Shown piece by piece: positions 54,317 to 63,208 of a stretch of DNA of 64,000 nt (positions are counted from its first letter, which is position 1; the number at the start of each line of letters is the position of its first letter). The notes under the pieces are model-generated. The model saw only the letters and a program-made list of their open reading frames with translations. It made no database searches and was not told the origin of the DNA. The position numbers and the translations under genes were made by a program. Origin of the DNA: Salipaludibacillus sp047795645 (lineage in GTDB: Bacteria; Bacillota; Bacilli; Bacillales; Salisediminibacteriaceae). Where the stretch lies: NCBI RefSeq assembly GCF_047795645.1, contig NZ_CP181045.1, positions 1,054,001 to 1,118,000 of the forward strand, given 5' to 3'.

Positions 54317-54367
54317 ATGACAATAAGGTAACTTGGATTTCCAAGTTACCTTATTGTCATTTTTTTG
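54317..54367. terminator. Strong terminator after the DUF2207 gene
   Basis: A perfect 20-bp stem (ATGACAATAAGGTAACTTGG and its complement) with a four-base loop and seven Ts. On the minus strand it also exits into a T run, so it can terminate from both sides. Confidence 0.92.
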
Positions 54368-54485
54368 TGAAGTTATAAATAAAACTAACAATTCCAAATG
54401 CAGTTAGTGCACCATATACAAAGCTAGTTTTACTCAATGTTGCTCGTTTGAAAATACTATTCGGTTCATAATGATAGCATTCCTG
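54357..54485 (-). pseudogene. Fragment of a small membrane protein
   Basis: An open frame of 42 codons with a protein-like sequence and one hydrophobic helix (FVYGALTAFGIVSFIYNF), ending at the stop in the bidirectional terminator. There is no good start: the only usual one in frame is TTG at 54437 without a ribosome binding site, while an ATG in another frame nearby is well placed but stops after 11 codons. A frameshifted small gene is the likeliest explanation. The remaining DNA to 54595 shows no other gene. Confidence 0.3.
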
Positions 54486-54595
54486 CTAACTTATATCACG
54501 TTAAGTAACTTTTTCTTAAAAATAAGAGGGGATAAATTAAGATTTCACGAATTCATTATAATAAGTAATACTTTTAATGTAGAGGGGGAATATGT

Positions 54596-56098
54596 GTGAA
54601 AGGTTTTCAGTATGAAAGATATGATGGATTAGGTTTAGCCGAATTAATACGTAATAAAGAAGTATCGAATAATGAAATGATCGAACAGGCGATTACAAGA
54701 ATTGAAGGAATAAATCCGACATTAAATGCGGTAGTTCAAAAGTTTTATGCTAAAGCAATGAAGAGTGTTAATGAAACCGAAACTGGAGCTCCATTCTTTG
54801 GGGTACCAATGTTACTAAAAGATATTACACAAGAAGCGGCAGGGCAAAAGATCACTTCAGGTTCTCGTGGTTTGAGAAACTATCGCTCAACTTCTGATGC
54901 AACATATACAAAACGATTGAAAGAAGCAGGAATGGTGATGATTGGGCACACGAATGTTCCTGAATTTGCTCTAATGGGTGTAACTGAGCCTTCTTTGTAT
55001 GGCGCTACAAGGAATCCTTGGGATATTAACGTGACGCCTGGAGGTTCGAGTGGAGGTTCGGCAGCTGCTGTTGCTTCAGGAATGGTTCCAGTAGCAGGAG
55101 CAAATGATGGGGGTGGATCGATACGAATACCAGCAGCATACTGTGGATTATTTGGTCTAAAGCCTACGAGAGGTAGGACACCTGTCGGGCCAAATTCTGG
55201 CCGAGTTTGGCAAGGAGCTTCTTCAGAACTTGTCATAACAAAATCAGTTAGAGATAGCGCTGCTTGTTTGGACGCACTCTTTGTAGAAGAAAAGACAAAT
55301 GCTTTTCGCGCTCCTAATTTTGATGGAAGCTACTTAGATGTTATGAATAAACCAATTAATCGATCTTTACGAGTTGCTTTTTCTGTGAATTCTCCGATAG
55401 GAACTCCCGTGGATAGACAATGTCAAGAAGGGGTATATCGAGCGGTAAAATGCCTAGAAAAACAAGGTCATCAGATAGAAGAAGTAGATGCACCAATAGA
55501 TGGTCAACAAATTGCTAAGAGTTACTTAACGTTGTATTTTGGAGAAGTGGCAGCAAATCTTTCTGATATAGGTAGGCATCTTGGTAGAAATGTAACCATG
55601 GCTGATGTGGAACCTACTACGTGGCTATTAGGACTCTTAGGAAAAGGGACATCAGCAGAAGAATTTGTCTTGAGATTACGAGAATGGGACAAAGCAGCAA
55701 TTGCAATGGAGAGATTCCATGAGACGTATGACTTATATATTACGCCAACAACGGCAATGCTACAGGCACAAATTGGTGAACTAGATTTGAAAAAGAAAGA
55801 AATAATGTTAATTCAACTTGTTTCAAAACTCCGTGCTGGGAAAAGTTTATTAAAATCAGGAATGTTAGATCAATTGATTGAACAAAGTCTTGGACGTACA
55901 CCTTTCACGCAATTAGCAAATTTAACAGGGCAACCAGGCATGAGTTTACCAATTCATGAAACAAATGAAGGATTACCAATAGGTGTTCAAATCATGGCTG
56001 CTCGAGGGAAGGAAGATTTACTTTTTCAAGTTGCAACTTTATTTGAACAATCAGATTTATGGATCGACGTGCACAAAAATCCTTTTATGAGATTATGA
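54596..56098 (+). CDS. Amidase, amidase-signature family
   Basis: A 500-residue hydrolase. The Ser-cisSer-Lys triad is visible: K75 in MLLKDITQ, the cis-Ser in PGGSSGGSAAA (151-152) and the nucleophile S174 in GGGSIRIPA. It is not GatA, because no gatCB genes accompany it and the length and C-terminal half differ. It probably hydrolyses an unidentified amide. The start is GTG with GAGGGGG seven bases upstream. Confidence 0.88.
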   Translation: MKGFQYERYDGLGLAELIRNKEVSNNEMIEQAITRIEGINPTLNAVVQKFYAKAMKSVNETETGAPFFGVPMLLKDITQEAAGQKITSGSRGLRNYRSTSDATYTKRLKEAGMVMIGHTNVPEFALMGVTEPSLYGATRNPWDINVTPGGSSGGSAAAVASGMVPVAGANDGGGSIRIPAAYCGLFGLKPTRGRTPVGPNSGRVWQGASSELVITKSVRDSAACLDALFVEEKTNAFRAPNFDGSYLDVMNKPINRSLRVAFSVNSPIGTPVDRQCQEGVYRAVKCLEKQGHQIEEVDAPIDGQQIAKSYLTLYFGEVAANLSDIGRHLGRNVTMADVEPTTWLLGLLGKGTSAEEFVLRLREWDKAAIAMERFHETYDLYITPTTAMLQAQIGELDLKKKEIMLIQLVSKLRAGKSLLKSGMLDQLIEQSLGRTPFTQLANLTGQPGMSLPIHETNEGLPIGVQIMAARGKEDLLFQVATLFEQSDLWIDVHKNPFMRL

Positions 56099-56246
56099 AA
56101 GAAGCTAATATTTGACTCCATAAAAATATATCGACATAATATGACTATATTTTCACGAATTTACCTCATTTCACATAAAATATGAAGACTATGTAATTAT
56201 ATACTTTTAAAGGTGATTAGATTAAAATGGTATCGAGGTGATATCG

Positions 56247-56915
56247 ATGGCAGTTGTAACAGTCGATTTTGATGGAACACTGTATCAAGGAAACTCATTC
56301 AAAAGCATGTTTCTAGTCGCTAAAAAGGAGTTCACTATAAAAGAGTGGCTTATTGTTGGACAAGGTTTACTGAAGTCTGTCGTACTTCGGATGATTAAGG
56401 GAAAAGAAGCATTTAGACATTCCTTTTTCAAATCATTTGCTAAGTCATTTAAAGGAAAAACAGACGAGGAACTAAAAGTTTTTTTCGAAAGACTTGTCCA
56501 AGAGGGAATTGCCGAAGTTCATCATAAATTGGTAGATAAAGTCCGGCAGCACCAAGCAGATGGAGATGAAATTGTCTTATTATCTGGAGCGCTCCATCCT
56601 TTTTTGTTTGCTTTTAAAAAAGAATTAAATTTAGATGCCCATGTGATAAGTACAGAACTTATTTTTGACGAAGAGGGTCTATGTACTGGAGAAATTGGAA
56701 CAATTGTCAATGGGCAAGAGAAAGTAAGATTAATTGTAGATTGGTTGAGTCAAAACTCTAGTTCAATTAACCTAGATAAGGCTGATAGTATTTGGGCATA
56801 TGCGGATAGCGAGAGTGATTTACCGTTGCTTGAGTTTGTAAATCATCCAATCGTTGTTAACCCGGGTGAAGAGATGAGAGAGATTGCTGAGAAAAATCAA
56901 TGGCCTGTTTTTTGA
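56247..56915 (+). CDS. HAD-IB family phosphatase (SerB-like)
   Basis: A 222-residue HAD hydrolase. Motif I is VDFDGTLYQGN near residue 5, motif II is LLSGALHPF near 113, and motif IV is ADSESDLPLL near 190. The helical cap between residues 20 and 90 matches subclass IB, which includes phosphoserine phosphatase and its relatives. The substrate is not determinable. The ATG at 56247 follows GAGGTGAT. Confidence 0.83.
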   Translation: MAVVTVDFDGTLYQGNSFKSMFLVAKKEFTIKEWLIVGQGLLKSVVLRMIKGKEAFRHSFFKSFAKSFKGKTDEELKVFFERLVQEGIAEVHHKLVDKVRQHQADGDEIVLLSGALHPFLFAFKKELNLDAHVISTELIFDEEGLCTGEIGTIVNGQEKVRLIVDWLSQNSSSINLDKADSIWAYADSESDLPLLEFVNHPIVVNPGEEMREIAEKNQWPVF

Positions 56916-56941
56916 TTTGATACGCCTAATATATTTTGGGG

Positions 56942-56970
56942 TTGACAAACATTTAAAAATTAGTTAAGAT
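56942..56970 (+). promoter_or_regulatory. Sigma-A promoter of the riboswitch-metE transcript
   Basis: TTGACA (56942-56947) and TAAGAT (56965-56970) with a 17-bp spacer, about 15 bp before the riboswitch P1 stem. Confidence 0.75.
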
Positions 56971-56990
56971 TCAAACAATTTCATACTGTA

Positions 56991-57176
56991 GAAAATAGGT
57001 TGGATAAATCAAGATCAAGAGTCTTATTTATCTATTAAAAGGGAATCTGGTAAAAGCCAGAACGGTCCCGCCACTGTAAGATTGTAGTATTCATCGTTTA
57101 ACCACTGGATTTGCTTTGAGATCTGGGAAGGTGATGAATATGATTACGATCAAGTCAGGAGACCTGCCTATTTTGA
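56991..57176 (+). promoter_or_regulatory. Cobalamin riboswitch
   Basis: The B12-box core is present in order: AAGGGAATCTGGT, CGGTCCCGCCACTGTA, CCACTGG, GGGAAGGTGATGAA and AGTCAGGAGACCTGCC. The P1 stem is AAAATAGG (56992-56999) with CCTATTTT (57167-57174). It senses adenosyl- or methylcobalamin. Here it precedes metE, so plentiful B12 should switch off the B12-independent enzyme. Confidence 0.95.
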
Positions 57177-57319
57177 CAGCACTGTCGACCTACGGGAAAT
57201 AGGGAGGTGTTAAATATCATGTGTATCTATCTGAGATAGAGCATCGTTTGGTGACATTTGTAATTAACTGTGTCTTCAGAAGTATTTTTTAAATACTTAT
57301 CGATCATACATATTACTTG

Positions 57320-57361
57320 GATATTTTCGCCTTTAATCTTAAGGTGGGAATATCTTTTTTT
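57320..57361 (+). terminator. Riboswitch-controlled terminator before metE
   Basis: GATATT-CGCCTT and AAGG-G-GAATATC form an interrupted stem followed by seven Ts, about 16 bp before the metE ribosome binding site. It lies ~145 bases after the riboswitch core, so a long intermediate segment must carry the antiterminator. Confidence 0.75.
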
Positions 57362-57389
57362 ATGTTTTAAATTACGAGGAGGGTAATTA

Positions 57390-59672
57390 ATGGAATTAAA
57401 AACGAGTGTACAAGGATATCCAAGAATCGGTGAAGAGAGAGAATGGAAGAGGACGCTAGAGTCTTATTGGAAGAAGGAGTTTGATCAATCCACTTTTCAA
57501 GTAAAAATGAAAGATATCCGTTTAGATCGCTTAAAAAAATTAAAGCAATCGGATCTTGATATTATACCAGTAGGTGATTTTAGTTATTATGATCACATGT
57601 TAGATACTGCCACGATGTTTGGACTAATTCCCAATCGATTTAAACACCAAGCAGAAAGTAATTCGCTAGACCTTTACTTTGCGATGGCGAGAGGAAGCAA
57701 AAATGCAGAAGCGTGCGAGATGACGAAATGGTATAACACAAATTATCACTATATTGTTCCGGAATTTGAAAACGATTGGGTACCAAAGCTAACAGAGAAT
57801 AAACCTCTAAACGCTTTTCTAGAAGCAAAAGAGGAACTCAATATAAATGGGAAACCTGTCATCATTGGACCGTATTCCTTTTTATCGCTTTCTAAAGGAT
57901 ATCCAAAAGAAAAATTTTCGTATTACTTAGATATATTGCTAACGTTATATGCTAAAGTTATTGGTCAATTGACGGAGGCGGGAGCGGATTTAATTCAAAT
58001 CGATGAACCGCATCTTGTAACTTCTTTAACAGATGACGACATTGAAATAGTAAAAGATATTTATGAAAAACTGGCAGATCTTGTTCCGAATTCAAAAATA
58101 CTACTTCAAACATATTTTGATTCTGTTTCTCATTATGAACAAATAGTCCATTTACCTGTTGCTGGAATTGGATTGGATATGGTTTACGATAAAGAAAAAC
58201 ACGTTCAATATATTAAAGATTTTGGGTTTCCAAACGATAAAATATTATCATTAGGATGCATTGACGGGAAGAATATTTGGAAGACTGATTTAAATAATAG
58301 TTTTTCGATTGTAAAAGGTATTCGAGAATATTTACCGAATCATCAACTTCATCTTCAGTCTAGTTGTAGCCTTCTTCACTCACCCGTTTCGTTAGGAAAA
58401 GAAAAAGCCCTTAATGATAACTTGGTAAATGGATTAGCTTTTGCTGATGAAAAACTAGAAGAATTAAGATTACTTAAAGGAGCATTAACGGATAAAGATA
58501 AAGTGCTTCGAGATTGGGAGGAGCATCAACAGAAGGTCGATCTGTTTAAAGATAAGTACCAACGGTCGAATGATAAAAGAGAGGGGAAAATTGCTCAATC
58601 GTACCGATCCTTACCTTTTTCAGAAAGGCATACTATTCAGCAAAAGAAATGGCAATTACCAATACTTCCAACAACAACAATTGGTAGTTTTCCACAAACT
58701 CTTGATATGCGTAAAGCGCGAACATCTTATCGAAGGGGTGAGTTAACAGAAGAAACGTATCAGGGTATGGTTGAGGAAAAAATTCAACGCTGGATTACCA
58801 TTCAGGAATCACTAGGATTAGATGTCTTTGTCCATGGAGAGTTTGAGCGTAATGATATGGTTGAGTATTTCGGTGAGAAGTTGAATGGATTTGCAGTAAC
58901 AACAAATGGTTGGGTTCAGTCCTACGGTTCTCGTTGTGTAAAACCTCCTGTTATTTATGCAGATGTGACATTTGATAAACCGATGACTGTTAGAGAGAGC
59001 GCATATGCTCAATCGCTTACAGATAAACCTGTAAAAGGGATGCTAACTGGCCCAGTAACGATATTAAACTGGTCTTTTGAACGTAACGATATTCCAGCTA
59101 AAGCAGTAGCTGATCAAATCGCTGAAGCACTCACATCAGAAATATATCATCTAGAGCAATCAGGTGTGGAAATGATTCAAGTTGACGAACCTGCATTACG
59201 AGAAGGCTTGCCTTTAAAGGTAGAAAACCAAGCAGAGTACTTAAAATGGGCTGTTGAATCTTTCCGTTCTGCAACCTATAAAGTGAAGGATACGACTCAA
59301 ATTCATACTCATATGTGTTACAGTGAATTTCATGAAATGATCGATTCTATCAAAGACATGGACGCCGATGTCATATCAATTGAAACGTCTAAAAGTCATG
59401 GGAAATTAATTCGAGTATTTGAAACAAATGTCTATGACAAAGGTATTGGCTTAGGAGTTTATGATATTCATAGTCCTAGAATACCAAAAGTGGAAGAAAT
59501 GTCGAAAGTAATTGAGGAATCCTTAGGCGTCTTGCCTCCATTCTTATTTTGGGTTAATCCTGATTGTGGGTTGAAGACTAGAACTGAAGATGAAACAGTT
59601 TCTGCTTTAAAAAATATGGTTGAGGCAACACATTTGATGAGAGAAAAAGTAAAAAGTAGCGTTAAAATTTAA
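57390..59672 (+). CDS. metE: Cobalamin-independent methionine synthase
   Basis: A 760-residue enzyme that transfers a methyl group from 5-methyltetrahydrofolate (triglutamate) to homocysteine. Both halves of the double barrel are complete. The zinc site in the C-terminal half is visible: His and Cys in THMCYSEF and Cys in NPDCGLKTR, with DEPALREGLP and the substrate-binding PTTTIGSFPQT. AGGAGG lies seven bases before the ATG. The cobalamin riboswitch upstream suggests that the genome also has the B12-dependent MetH or an uptake system. Confidence 0.96.
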   Translation: MELKTSVQGYPRIGEEREWKRTLESYWKKEFDQSTFQVKMKDIRLDRLKKLKQSDLDIIPVGDFSYYDHMLDTATMFGLIPNRFKHQAESNSLDLYFAMARGSKNAEACEMTKWYNTNYHYIVPEFENDWVPKLTENKPLNAFLEAKEELNINGKPVIIGPYSFLSLSKGYPKEKFSYYLDILLTLYAKVIGQLTEAGADLIQIDEPHLVTSLTDDDIEIVKDIYEKLADLVPNSKILLQTYFDSVSHYEQIVHLPVAGIGLDMVYDKEKHVQYIKDFGFPNDKILSLGCIDGKNIWKTDLNNSFSIVKGIREYLPNHQLHLQSSCSLLHSPVSLGKEKALNDNLVNGLAFADEKLEELRLLKGALTDKDKVLRDWEEHQQKVDLFKDKYQRSNDKREGKIAQSYRSLPFSERHTIQQKKWQLPILPTTTIGSFPQTLDMRKARTSYRRGELTEETYQGMVEEKIQRWITIQESLGLDVFVHGEFERNDMVEYFGEKLNGFAVTTNGWVQSYGSRCVKPPVIYADVTFDKPMTVRESAYAQSLTDKPVKGMLTGPVTILNWSFERNDIPAKAVADQIAEALTSEIYHLEQSGVEMIQVDEPALREGLPLKVENQAEYLKWAVESFRSATYKVKDTTQIHTHMCYSEFHEMIDSIKDMDADVISIETSKSHGKLIRVFETNVYDKGIGLGVYDIHSPRIPKVEEMSKVIEESLGVLPPFLFWVNPDCGLKTRTEDETVSALKNMVEATHLMREKVKSSVKI

Positions 59673-59718
59673 AAGGATGATCCTGATAGATTGATTGAAA
59701 AGTAAAGATGCAAAATAG

Positions 59719-59759
59719 AAGCCATCACTTTGAATTATAATCAAGTGATGGCTTTTTGT
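59719..59759 (+). terminator. Terminator of metE
   Basis: AAGCCATCACTT and AAGTGATGGCTT, a perfect 12-bp stem with a 12-base loop, followed by a T run. Confidence 0.88.
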
Positions 59760-59832
59760 GGTTACTATAGACGTTCGACATAGAGCGTGGAAGGGGAAAT
59801 AAAAACCTTCTAATACTTCGATAATAAAACCG

Positions 59833-60312
59833 TTATTTAATAAGTTTTTCTATATCTTTTTCTATTTTACTGGGTGAAGTTTGTGGCGAATAGCGTTTGA
59901 CTACTTTGCCATTCTGATCAATTAGAAACTTCGTGAAATTCCATTTGATTTCAGATCCAAGGATACCTTTTCCCTCTTGTTTTAAATGGTTGTATAGCGG
60001 ATGTGCTTCCTTGCCGTTAACGTTAATTTTTTTAAATAATGGAAACGTAACACCGAAGTTTAATTCGCATGTTTCTGTCATATCTTTATCATCGACAGGC
60101 TCTTGATTCATAAACTGGTTACTTGGAAAACCAAGGACTTCTACTCCTCGATCCTTATACTTTTGATAAAGAGTTTCTAGTTCTTTAAACTGTGGAGCTA
60201 AACCACATTTTGTTGCTGTGTTGACAATGAGAATAATATTGCCTTGATATGTATCTAATGAAATTTCTTCATCGTTCGGTTTTTGAACAGAAAACTCGTA
60301 AACTGTTGACAT
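59833..60312 (-). CDS. Glutathione peroxidase-like thiol peroxidase
   Basis: A 159-residue peroxidase of the GPx family (BsaA-like), which reduces hydroperoxides. The peroxidatic Cys is in NTATKCGLAPQ, the Gln is in FPSNQFMNQEP, and the Trp is in KWNFTKFLID. The family's resolving Cys is in ETCELNFGV, so it probably uses thioredoxin. AAAGGAGGAAT precedes the ATG. It is monocistronic, convergent with metE. Confidence 0.92.
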   Translation of the reverse strand: MSTVYEFSVQKPNDEEISLDTYQGNIILIVNTATKCGLAPQFKELETLYQKYKDRGVEVLGFPSNQFMNQEPVDDKDMTETCELNFGVTFPLFKKINVNGKEAHPLYNHLKQEGKGILGSEIKWNFTKFLIDQNGKVVKRYSPQTSPSKIEKDIEKLIK

Positions 60313-60533
60313 TCCAATTCCTCCTTTATGATAACTTTAGTTTATGTAAAGTAATAGCTATGTGCAAAGTATATGCTTAGAAATTTGGATAGTTTAACAA
60401 AATTATTTTAAATATATGCTAAGATTGAGTTCTTGGTTTCACTATTAAAGAGCTAATAGTAGTAAAATCAAGAAACAAACATTATTTTTACATAAGTAAT
60501 TGAACTTATACCAACGAAGAAGGAGGGAGAATA

Positions 60534-61415
60534 ATTTTATATTCTTACATATTAATGATTTTTGTCGTGATATTTTATGCTGGAAACATCCTTATCGGTA
60601 AAGCGATAAATGAGTTACCACCGTTTACGATCGCTTTTTTCAGGTTATTCATTGCATTTCTTATCATATTACCAATTGCCTGGAAAAAAGCTTGGCAAGA
60701 TAGAGCACTGTTTCTCCAATACAAAAAACCTTTTATATTCATGACTTTGTCAGGTGTCACCTTTTTCAATACATTTATATATGGATCGCTACAATTTACA
60801 ACGTCGTCAAATGTAGCCGTTTTGGAAACTGTTATACCTGCATTAACCGTTGTTTTAAGTGCTATATTGTTAAAAGAACGATTAATAAAGATTCAATGGT
60901 TTGGAGTCTGCCTCTCATTGATTGGAGCTTTATGGGTTGTCATGGATGGGAAGATATTTAATCTAGCCTCAATGATCTGGAATCCGGGTGACTTTATCAT
61001 GATTGGGGCAATAATATCTTGGTCTATTTATTCGATAATGGTGAAGAAATATATGCACTTATTCCCTTCCTTTGCTGCGCTCCTAGTTATGACTGGCATA
61101 TCTATTATAGTCTTGTTACCCATTGTTGCTGTCGAATGGTTGCTTGTTGGCGTTCCGACGTTGTTTGAACCAAATTTAATGGTGGGCCTCTTGTATTTGG
61201 GCGTATTTCCGTCGTTTATCGCATTGATGTTTTTTAACAGAGCTGTTAGTGTTCTTGGTGCATCAAAGTCTTCTATTTTCTTAAATTTTCTCCCTGTATT
61301 TACAATAATAGGAGCATATTTATGGTTAGGTGAGCAGATTACTTCTATGCAAATTACAGGGGCAGTCATCGTTATTGCTGGTGTCATTATGACGACACAA
61401 GCTAAACGGAAGTAA
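60534..61415 (+). CDS. EamA-family DMT transporter, apparent ATT start
   Basis: A ~293-residue transporter with ten helices in two EamA repeats. FYAGNILIGKAINELPPF opens the first, and the second starts near residue 155 (GDFIMIGAIISWSIYSIMVKKY). Such proteins export amino acids or other metabolites. The first standard start is ATG at 60555, but a strong ribosome binding site (AGGAGGGAG) lies 25-35 bases earlier, and ATT at 60534 is seven bases from its AGGAGG core. Starting there adds seven residues and completes the first helix. The start is therefore uncertain and possibly non-standard. Confidence 0.83.
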   Translation: MLYSYILMIFVVIFYAGNILIGKAINELPPFTIAFFRLFIAFLIILPIAWKKAWQDRALFLQYKKPFIFMTLSGVTFFNTFIYGSLQFTTSSNVAVLETVIPALTVVLSAILLKERLIKIQWFGVCLSLIGALWVVMDGKIFNLASMIWNPGDFIMIGAIISWSIYSIMVKKYMHLFPSFAALLVMTGISIIVLLPIVAVEWLLVGVPTLFEPNLMVGLLYLGVFPSFIALMFFNRAVSVLGASKSSIFLNFLPVFTIIGAYLWLGEQITSMQITGAVIVIAGVIMTTQAKRK

Positions 61416-61466
61416 ATAGGGTGAAACAGATATTTAATAAATTTTCACTAGAAGGGGATGAATTCA

Positions 61467-62294
61467 TTGAGCAAAAACCTTGTACAGGCAAATTGGGTAA
61501 ATGATCGTTTAAATGAGTTAGTTATTATAGACTGTCGTTTTCATTTGGGAAACCCTGAAAAAGGCTTGTCTGAATACCGTCAGAATCACATTTCAGGTGC
61601 GATTTATTTTGATTTAGAGAAAGACCTATCCAGTAACGTGGAAACTCACGGAGGAAGACATCCACTTCCTGACTTAGAAAATTTCACTCAGAAGCTTCGA
61701 GAGTCGGGAGTGTCAAACAATAGTATTTTTGTTGTTTACGATGATCAGGCAGGGGCGATGGCATCGAGGGTTTGGTGGATGTTGAAGTATGTAGGACATG
61801 ATCAGGTATTTGTTTTGAATGGTGGATACAGTAATTGGTTGAAGCAAAGATATCCTACAAGCAGTCAAATACCTGAACCAAGAAAATCCGACTATGAATG
61901 TCGAGTGAATAATGATTTACTCGTCTCAATGAGTGAAGTAAAAAGTAAATTAGACGACAACAAAGTGCTGTTAATAGATTCTCGCTCCAAAGAAAGATTC
62001 GATGGGGTGGAACCTATTGATGCTATTGGCGGACATATTCCAGGAGCCTTCCAAGAAGATTGGCAAGACCGAACCGATGCTGATGGAAACTGGAAAGATC
62101 TAGATAATTTAAAAAGAGACTTAGATATTTATGTAAACGCTGATAAAGAAGTGATTATTTATTGTGGGTCAGGTGTAACAGCTTGCGTGAATATATTAGC
62201 TTTAAGTGAGCTTGGCGCCGAACCGAAGTTATATGCAGGAAGCTGGAGCGACTGGATTTCTTATAAAGAAAATCCAATTAATACAATCAAATAG
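61467..62294 (+). CDS. Sulfurtransferase with two rhodanese domains
   Basis: A ~275-residue protein with an inactive N-terminal and an active C-terminal rhodanese domain. The latter carries IIYCGSGVTACVN, where the first Cys (about residue 233) is the sulfur-accepting nucleophile. The loop CGSGVTA is the thiosulfate/3-mercaptopyruvate sulfurtransferase type. The frame allows ATG at 61458, but TTG at 61467 has the better distance (nine bases) from AGAAGGGG. It follows the EamA gene by 51 bp and may be cotranscribed. Confidence 0.88.
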   Translation: MSKNLVQANWVNDRLNELVIIDCRFHLGNPEKGLSEYRQNHISGAIYFDLEKDLSSNVETHGGRHPLPDLENFTQKLRESGVSNNSIFVVYDDQAGAMASRVWWMLKYVGHDQVFVLNGGYSNWLKQRYPTSSQIPEPRKSDYECRVNNDLLVSMSEVKSKLDDNKVLLIDSRSKERFDGVEPIDAIGGHIPGAFQEDWQDRTDADGNWKDLDNLKRDLDIYVNADKEVIIYCGSGVTACVNILALSELGAEPKLYAGSWSDWISYKENPINTIK

Positions 62295-62299
62295 TTTTT

Positions 62300-62334
62300 G
62301 CAGAGTGACGGTAGAATCGTCACTTTGCTTTTTT
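62300..62334. terminator. Terminator between sulfurtransferase and exonuclease genes
   Basis: GCAGAGTGACG pairs with CGTCACTTTGC and is followed by six Ts. It overlaps the final codons of the minus-strand exonuclease. Confidence 0.75.
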
Positions 62335-62940
62335 ATTTAATGATTTCATTCTTTTTTTGTTCATTCCAGGAGTGAGATACCCTCCAGGTGATAAAACACC
62401 GTTTGTGAGATTTATTTTTTGCAAAAATTCTTCTTCTTCAAAGGCATTATGTATCTCAGAAGCTTTCAGAATGATATTTGCTGCAACTCTAGCATCCTCC
62501 AAAGCATGGTGATGATCAAACGTTAAATCTAAGTAATGTGCAATCGTATTTAGTTTATAATTATAAAATTCAGGCCATGTTTTCTTTGCAATACTAACGG
62601 TACAATTATATTCCATGGTTGGGTATGGAATAGCATATTGATCCAAGGCATGGCGTAGAACACTTATATCGAAACTAGCATTATGGGCTACGACAAGTTG
62701 ACCTTGAAAATACCCGACCCAATCAGGCCACAACTCTGCAAATGTTGGTTCATTTTTTACATCGTCCCAACTTATGCCATGCACATGTTGACAAAAAGGG
62801 TCAAAATATGGATCTCTTGGTCGTATGAGGGCGTATTTTTCTTCAACAATCTCGTCATTAACTACATGAACGAGACCAATCGCACAAGCACTTCCTCGTT
62901 CGCGCGAAGCAGTTTCAAAATCAAGCGATACAAAATTCAT
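62320..62940 (-). CDS. DnaQ-like 3'-5' exonuclease
   Basis: A 206-residue DEDDh exonuclease. ExoI is SLDFETAS (D7, E9), ExoII is VVAHNASFDISVL near residue 88, and ExoIII is HHHALEDARVAA near 150. The stand-alone form resembles the epsilon-type exonucleases of bacilli and may degrade DNA or RNA ends during repair. The C-terminal ~45 residues are basic. AGGAGGAAAT precedes the ATG. Confidence 0.88.
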   Translation of the reverse strand: MNFVSLDFETASRERGSACAIGLVHVVNDEIVEEKYALIRPRDPYFDPFCQHVHGISWDDVKNEPTFAELWPDWVGYFQGQLVVAHNASFDISVLRHALDQYAIPYPTMEYNCTVSIAKKTWPEFYNYKLNTIAHYLDLTFDHHHALEDARVAANIILKASEIHNAFEEEEFLQKINLTNGVLSPGGYLTPGMNKKRMKSLNKKAK

Positions 62941-63208
62941 GGATGGATTTCCTCCTGATACTTTCTATTCTGTGATTCTACTAGATTAACAGGAGTTGTA
63001 AGAGAAGGGAAGAGGGAGTTATACAATTAAGATAGTATAATGAGATTGGTAGAGGATTAAGGATTAAAAAAAGCATGCAATTAGAAGGATTTTAAACTTA
63101 AACGGTCTTGGGTACTACAAACTAATAAATGTTGTTTTAAGCTAGTTTGATTATGTTTCTTGAGATGTCGTGTTAAAATATAATCAATATACGAAATGAG
63201 GTGTCTTT

